A stretch of 5,165 nt of DNA from Psychrobacter sp. (GTDB lineage Bacteria; Pseudomonadota; Gammaproteobacteria; Pseudomonadales; Moraxellaceae). The position numbers and the translations under genes are program-made. The first letter of the stretch is position 1; the number at the start of each line of letters is the position of its first letter. This document shows positions 1 through 4,947 of this stretch, piece by piece. Location of the stretch: positions 1-5,165 of the forward strand of contig JARIEH010000316.1 of the NCBI GenBank assembly GCA_029256865.1, read 5' to 3'. The notes under the pieces are model-generated. The model was not told the DNA's origin. It worked only from the letters and a program-made list of their open reading frames with translations, and ran no database searches.

Positions 1-2
1 CG

Positions 3-245
3 CGTCCTGCTGCCTTGCAAACCATCACTGACCTTGATGATGCCGTCCTTCGTAATCCTGCCAGCATTCATAGCGAGGATGAGCAGCGTTATCAAAAATT
101 CTGGCAAGGATATTTTACCAACGTCAATATCAAAGAGCGTAAAAACCCACGTTTGCATAAGCAATATTTGCCGCAGCGGTACTGGAAATACCTAAGTGAA
201 AAGCAAGTAATGCCAAATGCTGAGCATCTACAAAAAAAACGTTAG
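3..245 (+). CDS. DUF4130 / TIGR03915-type putative DNA metabolism protein, 3' end only
   Basis: This is the C-terminal fragment of a longer protein: the frame is open to the left window edge, with no stop and no plausible start. A TTG at 15 has no ribosome binding site and is not taken as the start. About 80 residues remain, ending at TAG 243-245. The visible signature is a Trp followed by YF, then NIKERKNPRLHKQYLP and RYWKYLSEK, which I recognise as the conserved end of the DUF4130 domain. Family members are usually about 250 residues or more. They are commonly described as putative DNA repair or metabolism proteins and are often encoded next to a radical SAM partner (TIGR03916), which would lie upstream, outside this window. 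The biochemical role is not established. Family assignment is fairly secure; function is not inferred further. Confidence 0.8.
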   Translation, partial: RPAALQTITDLDDAVLRNPASIHSEDEQRYQKFWQGYFTNVNIKERKNPRLHKQYLPQRYWKYLSEKQVMPNAEHLQKKR

Positions 246-291
246 CACTGACTGGTCTCATTTATTTGTCACAATCAATTAAGCTATAAGG

Positions 292-320
292 TTGAGTTTT
301 GAGCACTTTTAACTGACAAT
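292..320 (+). promoter_or_regulatory. weak candidate sigma70 promoter for the glycosyltransferase gene
   Basis: TTGAGT (292-297) is separated by 17 bp from GACAAT (315-320), which matches the -10 consensus at four of six positions. The predicted transcript would start near 327, only about 16 nt before the GTG at 343. The 97-bp gap (246-342) shows no convincing terminator for the upstream gene, so read-through is equally possible. The assignment rests on pattern matching only. Confidence 0.25.
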
Positions 321-342
321 AGCAACTTGATCTTATTAATCA

Positions 343-1689
343 GTGACCACCGTTATTATGAAAGTGATGCGCTTACTGTCCTCTTTAAAGCATGATGAAT
401 CCGAACGCGGTATTTTTCATCTTGGTCGTGCCTTGGTCAAAAATGGGCATACCTCCATCATCGTTTCCAGTGCGAATGATGACAATGACCTGGTTAAACG
501 CCTAGAGCGTGATGGCAATATATATCATCAGCTACATATCTACAAAAAATCATGGTTATCGCTGCTGCAAGTGGCGCCACTGCGTCACCTTATCGAGCAA
601 TATAGTCCTGACATTATTCATGTACATTCGCGTACGCCTGCATGGATACTGCACCTAGCGCTGCGTCGTGCGCGCGTTAAGCCTCGCCCAAAACTGGTTT
701 CCACCATGTATGGTTTTTACTCAATTAATAAATACTCACAAGCATTGCTCGATGTCGACACCATTATTACTGTATCAGACAGCGTGACCAATTACCTAAA
801 AAAAGGGCTGCATCGTGAAGGAATTGGTAACAGAGTCATCGAGCGTATTTATCGCGGTGTCGATACCCGTCGTTACCCGTATCGGCACAATCCTTCTGTA
901 TATTGGCTGCGACGCACTTTTGCAGAATATCCTGAGCTTGAGCATAAAAAATGGTTGGTATTTCCCACTATTATCGGTAATGAATATGGCCAAGAATGGC
1001 TGATTGATATTTTAGGAAACTTACAAGAGCAATTTCCCCATATTCATGCCATCATCATGGATGAAGATCTTAGATATGGCGACGTGGCACATGAGGATTT
1101 TCGTCAACGTACCAACACCCTTGATCTTTCTGAGCGTATTACCTATGTCGGGCAAAAGCGTAACGACATGCGTGAGTGGTTGTCAGCGGCGAATATCGTA
1201 CTGGCACTTGCTAACCAACCAGAATCTATCGGTATCACTGCCCTGCAAGCGATTCATTTGGGCACGCCCGTCGTTGGCTGGGATCAAGCAGCGTTCAGTG
1301 AGATTTTACAGCCTTTATATCCACAAGGCTTGGTAAAAAAGTACAACGCTCAAGCCTTGTGTAAAGTGATCAAAAGCCAGCTCGAAAGCGTGACGCGCCC
1401 TGAGATGACTGATAAATTCACCATGCGTGAAATGATAAAAGAAACCCTTGATGTCTATCAAAGTCTTTATGATGAATCACAGGCAGAGCAGCAAGCACAA
1501 GCAGAGGCGGACGCTGTTCGAAGAATTAAGAAACACCTTAAGTCTACTGACAGACTCACCAAAGCTGAACCCATCAACCTGAAGAAAAAAAGTCCCCAAA
1601 TCTCAAAGAAACAGATAGAAAAACCGCCCAAAACAGACGGTTTAGTCAAGACTGCCAATCATACAAACATAGAGAACAAAGATAAATAA
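343..1689 (+). CDS. GT4-like glycosyltransferase-family protein with divergent active-site motifs
   Basis: The 448-codon product resembles GT-B fold, GT4-family glycosyltransferases of the kind found in lipopolysaccharide or surface glycan synthesis. The N-terminal domain shows ERGIFHLGRALVKNGH (21-36), IIHVHSRTPAW (91-101) and TMYGFYSINKYS (121-132). The C-terminal domain starts around VFPTI (206-210) and carries PESIGITALQAIHLGTPVVGW (293-313), the position of the E-x7-E motif. The first Glu (E294) is present but the second is Gln (Q302). The usual Gly-Gly loop, the TxHG His and the Arg/Lys of the donor phosphate site also appear substituted (D18-E19, Y123, I210, Y215). Residues about 378-448 form a charged, Gln/Ala- then Lys-rich, probably disordered tail. 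There is no signal peptide or membrane segment, so it is probably cytoplasmic or membrane-peripheral. The start is uncertain: GTG 343, ATG 358 and ATG 367 all lack a clear ribosome binding site, and an in-frame TAA at 337 excludes anything further upstream. Substrate unknown; it could be an inactive homologue. Confidence 0.85.
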   Translation: MTTVIMKVMRLLSSLKHDESERGIFHLGRALVKNGHTSIIVSSANDDNDLVKRLERDGNIYHQLHIYKKSWLSLLQVAPLRHLIEQYSPDIIHVHSRTPAWILHLALRRARVKPRPKLVSTMYGFYSINKYSQALLDVDTIITVSDSVTNYLKKGLHREGIGNRVIERIYRGVDTRRYPYRHNPSVYWLRRTFAEYPELEHKKWLVFPTIIGNEYGQEWLIDILGNLQEQFPHIHAIIMDEDLRYGDVAHEDFRQRTNTLDLSERITYVGQKRNDMREWLSAANIVLALANQPESIGITALQAIHLGTPVVGWDQAAFSEILQPLYPQGLVKKYNAQALCKVIKSQLESVTRPEMTDKFTMREMIKETLDVYQSLYDESQAEQQAQAEADAVRRIKKHLKSTDRLTKAEPINLKKKSPQISKKQIEKPPKTDGLVKTANHTNIENKDK

Positions 1690-1708
1690 GAAAGATCAGT
1701 CGCTAATT

Positions 1709-1729
1709 TTTATAGCCAATCTCTATAAA
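1709..1729. terminator. short AT-rich hairpin between convergent genes, possible weak bidirectional terminator
   Basis: TTTATAG (1709-1715) and CTATAAA (1723-1729) form a perfect 7-bp stem around a 7-nt loop, in the 59-bp gap between the convergent glycosyltransferase gene and puuR. The stem has a single G-C pair and neither side is followed by a clean run of T, so it is not a classical intrinsic terminator. Its position is the main argument. Confidence 0.3.
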
Positions 1730-1748
1730 TATACATTTTACGATGCCA

Positions 1749-2474
1749 TCAGTAAGTCGTTGGTGTATGAGCACTGACAATACGCGTTATCGTATCAGTG
1801 GGATTAATAAAAGTATGCGGATGATTGGTATCAATCACATAGCTATCGCCCTCATTTAGCAGATAAGTGCTGTCTTCAATTCGTATGATAACCTTACCCT
1901 CAATGACCGTACCTATCTCCTCACCTTCATGAGTGATCTTCTCTTCTGTTGAGCTGTTTGGCTGATAGGTCTCAATCAAAAAACCCAAATTCTTTGTGGT
2001 ACTACAGTTATACACCTGCTTCAGGGATACCTTACTATTAGGATCACTTAACTCCAATAAATCCTTTGGTGTCACCACTACCCTTGGCTTACGTGCCTTC
2101 CATTCATCACTAAAAAACGTCGTGAGATCAGAGTCTAAAACCTGCAAAATAGCCTTTAAAGTATTTACAGCTGGACTGACTTTGTTGCGTTCAATGGAGC
2201 TGATCGCCGTATTGGTCAGTCCAGCCATCTTTGCCAGCTTACGCTGTGAATAGCCTTTATCAAGACGCATTTGATTGATTTTTTTACCAATATCCTCCTC
2301 TGCCAGAGCAATCGCCTCAGGTACTTGCTGTGCATGGCTGGCTAGCAACTCACTTTTGTTTTCAATACTGGCTGCCGTATCCTCTAGGTTAGTAGTGGAG
2401 GTTTGTTGACAATCAACACTGATGTCATTGTCAGTATTCTTACTGTCATTATTGCGCTTGGCTTTGGTTGGCAT
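1749..2474 (-). CDS. puuR: PuuR-like transcriptional repressor (XRE helix-turn-helix plus cupin)
   Basis: This is a 241-residue DNA-binding regulator that, by homology to Escherichia coli PuuR, should repress the puu genes and respond to putrescine. An XRE-type helix-turn-helix spans about 62-121 (IGKKINQMRLDKGYSQ, then LAKMAGLTNTAISSIERNKVSPA). A cupin spans about 166-241 (ETYQP, then HEGEEIGTVIEG, HPHTFINP and the terminal IVSAHTPTTY). The whole of residues 62-241 aligns with E. coli PuuR as I recall it, including the last residues. Before this lies an extra segment of about 54 residues (rich in Asn, Asp, Ser, Thr, Lys) absent from the 185-residue E. coli protein. I chose ATG 2472-2474. It overlaps the end of puuD by 26 bp and has only a weak GGAA 10 nt upstream. 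An in-frame ATG at 2520-2522 would add 16 residues and overlap puuD by 74 bp, and also lacks a good site. Probably translated by coupling with puuD from the promoter at 3250-3258. Confidence 0.92.
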   Translation of the reverse strand: MPTKAKRNNDSKNTDNDISVDCQQTSTTNLEDTAASIENKSELLASHAQQVPEAIALAEEDIGKKINQMRLDKGYSQRKLAKMAGLTNTAISSIERNKVSPAVNTLKAILQVLDSDLTTFFSDEWKARKPRVVVTPKDLLELSDPNSKVSLKQVYNCSTTKNLGFLIETYQPNSSTEEKITHEGEEIGTVIEGKVIIRIEDSTYLLNEGDSYVIDTNHPHTFINPTDTITRIVSAHTPTTY

Positions 2475-3189
2475 AATGGATAAATTCCGTGAACAGAAAT
2501 TTGGACAAGTCGTCTTGTGCATAATTTAACTCAGGATGCCATTGTACACCAATCATAAACGGATGTTCTAGCACGCTGATGGCTTCTACCAATCCATCAG
2601 TCGCCAACGCTTCAACAAATAAGCGCTCACCCACCTTATCAATGGCTTGCTTATGTAAAGAGTTGACATGCCACTTCTCACCAAAATTTTTCAATCGACC
2701 CCCTGGCTGAATGATAACGTCATGTACTGGCTGATACTGTACTTCAAGTGGCGCATTACTGTCTTCTAAGTGTGGCTCATAGAAGCCTTCAACGTCACGC
2801 CAATCTGGATGCAAAGTGCCATCAAAATAAACATTCATCTCTTGCAAACCTCGACATATCGCTAATAAGGGCACCGCCTGCTTGTCAGCATGAGCCAATA
2901 ATTTGAAGCTCAGCTCGTCACGACCTAAGTCTTGCTTTTCTTCAATATGCGATGCGCCATAACGTGTCGGAGCAACATTACTATAGCTGCCTGTTAATAA
3001 AATGCCATCTACCAGTGCTACCAATGCGGCAAAGTTTTCACTTTCAGCAGCAGTATTTGGTAACAATATGGGATTACCACCATAAAAATGCACCGCATCA
3101 ATGTACTTCTGATACACCGCTTGCGCTGGTTGGCCATCGACCATTTTATGACAGGAGACGATGGCAATAATAGGTCTACGATCGTGCAT
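2449..3189 (-). CDS. puuD: gamma-glutamyl-gamma-aminobutyrate hydrolase (peptidase C26 family)
   Basis: The 246-residue class I glutamine-amidotransferase-like hydrolase is expected to split gamma-Glu-GABA into glutamate and GABA, a late step of the Puu putrescine pathway in the cytoplasm. The nucleophile Cys112 sits in AICRGLQEMNV (110-120). The other members of the triad are His218 and Glu220 in GVQWHPE (214-220). Other family marks are DGILLTGSYSNV (61-72) near the substrate site and WHVNSLHKQAI (173-183). Length is close to the roughly 254 residues of E. coli PuuD. The start ATG 3187-3189 has a good ribosome binding site (AAGGAAG at 3196-3202). It is the first gene of the minus-strand arm and overlaps puuR at its 3' end, so the hydrolase and the regulator are probably made together. 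Other C26 hydrolases exist, but the neighbours puuR, puuA and puuB make the PuuD role very likely. Confidence 0.94.
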   Translation of the reverse strand: MHDRRPIIAIVSCHKMVDGQPAQAVYQKYIDAVHFYGGNPILLPNTAAESENFAALVALVDGILLTGSYSNVAPTRYGASHIEEKQDLGRDELSFKLLAHADKQAVPLLAICRGLQEMNVYFDGTLHPDWRDVEGFYEPHLEDSNAPLEVQYQPVHDVIIQPGGRLKNFGEKWHVNSLHKQAIDKVGERLFVEALATDGLVEAISVLEHPFMIGVQWHPELNYAQDDLSKFLFTEFIHYANQSQAQ

Positions 3190-3195
3190 ATTGTT

Positions 3196-3202
3196 CTTCC
3201 TT
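3196..3202 (-). promoter_or_regulatory. ribosome binding site of puuD
   Basis: On the minus strand AAGGAAG lies 6 nt before the ATG at 3187-3189. It is a strong Shine-Dalgarno match and fixes the puuD start. Confidence 0.8.
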
Positions 3203-3213
3203 GAATGTGACAG

Positions 3214-3230
3214 TGAGTGTTAAAAACTCA
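3214..3230. promoter_or_regulatory. imperfect 17-bp palindrome in the puuD leader, candidate operator
   Basis: TGAGTGTTAAAAACTCA pairs in seven of eight positions around a central base. It lies between the predicted puuD transcription start (about 3243) and its ribosome binding site. It overlaps the left copy of the repeated motif (3221-3237). A repressor dimer bound here could block transcription. Assignment to PuuR is inference from location. Confidence 0.35.
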
Positions 3231-3324
3231 AATATTGGGATGATTTCAAATTATATCAGCATCCATACCAAGCTAAAATCTAACACAATCTCTAAGTAAA
3301 TGTAAAATATAAAACTCAATATTG
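3221..3324. repeat. near-identical motif pair TAAAA(A)CTCAA(A)TATTG flanking the puuD promoter
   Basis: TAAAAACTCAAATATTG (3221-3237) recurs as TAAAACTCAATATTG (3310-3324). The copies differ only by one A missing in each of two A runs. They are in the same orientation, about 88 bp apart, one on each side of the extended -10 at 3250-3258. The only evidence is the repeat itself and its placement. It is a candidate binding motif for PuuR or another regulator, with chance similarity in AT-rich DNA as the alternative. Confidence 0.45.
3250..3258 (-). promoter_or_regulatory. extended -10 promoter for puuD-puuR
   Basis: On the minus strand the sequence reads TGATATAAT, a perfect TATAAT hexamer preceded by the TG of an extended -10 element. 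The -35 region is poor (TTTTAG at 17-bp spacing, 3273-3278), as is common with extended -10 promoters. Transcription would start near 3243 and give a leader of about 54 nt before puuD. Confidence 0.6.
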
Positions 3325-3381
3325 CTAATTAAGAGCTTAAATATCATTTTTTAGGTTTATTCTTTATATATGAGATTATAA

Positions 3382-3410
3382 TTGACATATATAGATTTCA
3401 CTTATATATT
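3382..3410 (+). promoter_or_regulatory. strong sigma70-type promoter facing puuA
   Basis: A consensus TTGACA (3382-3387) is followed after exactly 17 bp by TATATT (3405-3410, five of six matches). Transcription would begin near 3417, about 185 nt before the puuA ATG. Three TATATAT/ATATATA tracts (3365-3371, 3387-3393, 3403-3409) lie in and just upstream of it. A promoter this close to consensus implies that expression is set by repression, which fits the PuuR model. Confidence 0.65.
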
Positions 3411-3426
3411 AAAGAAAGTCAGCAAT

Positions 3427-3531
3427 ATGAAAGAAATAGTTGACGCACTAGCAATGTTGATAAACAACAATATCGAACTTCATAACCCTTTGATATTAAA
3501 TATAAAAATACTGGCACTGACGTCTGGATGA
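3427..3531 (+). CDS. possible 34-codon leader peptide upstream of puuA (uncertain)
   Basis: An ATG-initiated frame starts about 10 nt after the predicted puuA transcription start and ends at TGA 3529-3531. It would encode a peptide beginning MKEIVDALAM, with three consecutive Asn codons (3463-3471), many Ile and Leu, and ending ALTSG. The only upstream purine run (AGAAAG near 3413-3418) is a poor ribosome binding site and would be largely outside the transcript if it begins at 3417. I recognise no family. A 34-codon frame in AT-rich DNA can easily occur by chance; it is listed because of its position in the leader and its overlap with a hairpin. Confidence 0.15.
   Translation: MKEIVDALAMLINNNIELHNPLILNIKILALTSG
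3469..3497 (+). other. hairpin in the predicted puuA leader
   Basis: AATATCGAA (3469-3477) can pair with TTTGATATT (3489-3497), giving nine pairs including one G-U, around an 11-nt loop. A smaller hairpin with a 5-bp stem (TGTTG 3455-3459, CAACA 3465-3469) overlaps its left base by one nucleotide, so the two compete slightly. No run of T follows, so it is not an intrinsic terminator. The stem is AT-rich and may be only marginally stable. Any role in puuA control is speculative. Confidence 0.3.
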
Positions 3532-3540
3532 CAGCAACTA

Positions 3541-3572
3541 TCAGTAACACCTAGAAAAACTGAGTAACACCC
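3541..3572 (+). repeat. tandem AGTAACACC repeat, 20-bp period, in the puuA leader
   Basis: TCAGTAACACCT (3541-3552) and TGAGTAACACCC (3561-3572) share a perfect 9-bp core AGTAACACC, start to start 20 bp apart, close to two helical turns. The pair lies about 30 nt before the puuA ribosome binding site. This geometry suits two protomers on one DNA face or a repeated RNA site. No regulator is identified. Confidence 0.4.
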
Positions 3573-3589
3573 ACAGTCTCAAAACCAAT

Positions 3590-3595
3590 AGGAAG
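3590..3595 (+). promoter_or_regulatory. ribosome binding site of puuA
   Basis: AGGAAG ends 7 nt before ATG 3603-3605. This spacing favours the first of the two consecutive ATG codons (3603 and 3606) as the start. Confidence 0.8.
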
Positions 3596-3602
3596 AATAA
3601 AC

Positions 3603-4946
3603 ATGATGGAAACCAATGGAATGGTCGAATCTGTAAACAACACCGAGTATGTCTATATCGCAGCAGGCGATATCAATGGCTTACTTCGCGGTAAACGTAT
3701 CCCATTTAATCAAATGGATAAAGCAAAAAATGGCGGCGTACGCTTGCCTTTATCGATTTTAGGGGTCGATATTTGGGGCGCGGATGTCATTGAGTCTTCA
3801 CAATCTAATGGTGACATTGATGCCATTGCGCGCCCTACTGGGCGAGCGGCCTACCCCCTTCTTAATACCAGCGCACCTTCATCTCTGCTACCTGTTTGGC
3901 TCTATACCGAGGACAATGAGCCTTATTATGGCGACGCCAGACACGTTTTAGATTACATCAGTAAAAGATTCAAAGAGCTTGGACTCACGCCTGTTATGGC
4001 AACTGAACTTGAGTTTTATCTGGTTGACTATACTGAAGGTGAGACACCTAGACCGCCTATTCGTCCAAAAAGTGGTCTGAGACTCAATAAAACCTCTATC
4101 TTAAGTATCAATGACTTATTACAATTTGATGAGTTTTTAGATGAGATTTATGCTCAGTGCAAAAAGCTTGATATCCCAGTGGATGCTGCTTTGGCCGAAA
4201 ATGGCTGTGGTCAATTCGAGATTAATCTCTTGCACGTCGATGACCCCTTAAAAGCTGCGGACGATGCCATCTTATTTAAACAAGTCGTCAAGTCTGTGGC
4301 TGCACGTCGCAAGCTAACCGCCACCTTTATGGCAAAGCCTTTTGGGACCCAATCAGGAAATGGCTTTCACGTTCACTGTAGCTTACTGGATAAAGACGGC
4401 AATAACGTCTTTGATGATGGAACCGAAGCAGGATCAGACATGCTACGTCATGCGGTCGCTGGGCTATTGGCTACGATGTCAGATTGCACTCTATTATTTG
4501 CCCCACATGTCAACTCTTATCGTAGATTTACTCCTGGTACGCTTGCGCCCAACAATATCTCTTGGGGTTATGAAAACCGCACAGCTGCCGTACGTATCCC
4601 TGGTGGCGACACCGAAGCGCGCCGTATTGAGCATCGTGTTTCTGGTGCAGATGCCAACCCTTATCTGGTCTGTAGCGCTGTACTGGCAGGCATGCTTTAT
4701 GGTATCGAAAACAAGCTTGTAGCCCCAGAACCAATAAACAGTATTACTTATGATGAAGCCGATCTTAAAACGTTACCTTTAGACTGGCTCTCTGCCATTC
4801 GTGAATTTGAAAACAGCGACTTAATCGACTCACTCTTTCCAACTGAGATGATTGAACTGCTAACTGCCGTAAAAAAGCAAGAAGCCAAGCGCTTTGCTTT
4901 ACAAGTCACCGATCTTGAGTACCTCACCTATTTACAGGATGTTTGA
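3603..4946 (+). CDS. puuA: gamma-glutamylputrescine synthetase (glutamine synthetase family)
   Basis: The 447-residue ligase of the glutamine synthetase superfamily is expected to join glutamate to putrescine with ATP, the committing step of the Puu pathway in the cytoplasm. Catalytic-domain marks are in order. ATELEFYL (133-140) carries metal ligand E135. LAENGCGQFEINLLH (197-211) carries E199 and E206. KPFGTQSGNGFHVHCSL (245-261) has H256. NSYRRFTPG (304-312) and ENRTAAVRIP (324-333) supply the Arg residues for glutamate and phosphate. RIEHRVSGADANPYL (341-355) follows. There is no adenylylation-site Tyr motif of GlnA type. E. coli PuuA is slightly longer (about 472), mainly at the N-terminus. 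The family also includes other gamma-glutamyl amine ligases (for spermidine, ethanolamine or isopropylamine), so the exact amine is inferred from the neighbours puuB, puuD and puuR. It leads the plus-strand arm and is followed after 1 bp by puuB. Confidence 0.92.
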   Translation: MMETNGMVESVNNTEYVYIAAGDINGLLRGKRIPFNQMDKAKNGGVRLPLSILGVDIWGADVIESSQSNGDIDAIARPTGRAAYPLLNTSAPSSLLPVWLYTEDNEPYYGDARHVLDYISKRFKELGLTPVMATELEFYLVDYTEGETPRPPIRPKSGLRLNKTSILSINDLLQFDEFLDEIYAQCKKLDIPVDAALAENGCGQFEINLLHVDDPLKAADDAILFKQVVKSVAARRKLTATFMAKPFGTQSGNGFHVHCSLLDKDGNNVFDDGTEAGSDMLRHAVAGLLATMSDCTLLFAPHVNSYRRFTPGTLAPNNISWGYENRTAAVRIPGGDTEARRIEHRVSGADANPYLVCSAVLAGMLYGIENKLVAPEPINSITYDEADLKTLPLDWLSAIREFENSDLIDSLFPTEMIELLTAVKKQEAKRFALQVTDLEYLTYLQDV

Positions 4947-4947
4947 T

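Larger units (their letters stand above)
3190..3602. other. 413-bp divergent regulatory region between puuD and puuA
   Basis: This AT-rich stretch separates the two arms of the putrescine locus and should hold both promoters and the operators for PuuR. Supported contents from left to right are: the puuD ribosome binding site, an imperfect palindrome, the puuD-side extended -10, a near-repeated motif, the puuA-side promoter, a 34-codon open frame, a hairpin, a tandem 9-bp repeat and the puuA ribosome binding site. No larger gene is present on either strand. It is longer than needed for two back-to-back promoters, mostly because of the predicted 185-nt puuA leader. Confidence 0.85.

Noticed and set aside
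15..245. A complete 76-codon gene starting at TTG 15
   Set aside because: The frame is open to the window edge, there is no ribosome binding site, and the sequence is the conserved C-terminus of a longer DUF4130 protein.
266..290. TTGTCA (266-271) and TATAAG (285-290) as a promoter for the glycosyltransferase gene
   Set aside because: The spacing is only 13 bp, too short for a sigma70 promoter.
796..1336. Several 60-96 codon frames inside the glycosyltransferase gene (796-993 minus, 815-1003 plus, 1046-1336 plus)
   Set aside because: They overlap a continuous, family-matching frame, and none shows its own start signal or recognisable sequence.
1996..2253. 85-codon open frame on the plus strand opposite puuR
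   Set aside because: It is antisense to the helix-turn-helix and cupin coding region, with no ribosome binding site or family resemblance.
2475..2522. puuR starting at ATG 2520-2522, giving 257 residues
   Set aside because: It would overlap puuD by 74 bp, and the extra 16 residues (with two Cys) look like a by-product of the puuD reading frame. It is kept as an alternative in the puuR entry.
3304..3318. Match to the 15-base box recalled for E. coli PuuR (AAAATATAATGAACA)
   Set aside because: About 11 of 15 positions agree, but nearly all matches are A or T in an AT-rich region, so it is not distinguishable from chance on its own.
3329..3340. TTAAG-AG-CTTAA inverted repeat between the two promoters
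   Set aside because: The arms are only 5 bp and AT-rich; such symmetry is expected by chance here.
4342..4722. 126-codon open frame inside puuA in another frame
   Set aside because: It lies wholly within the strongly conserved catalytic region of puuA, has no recognisable domain and is explained as a shadow frame.
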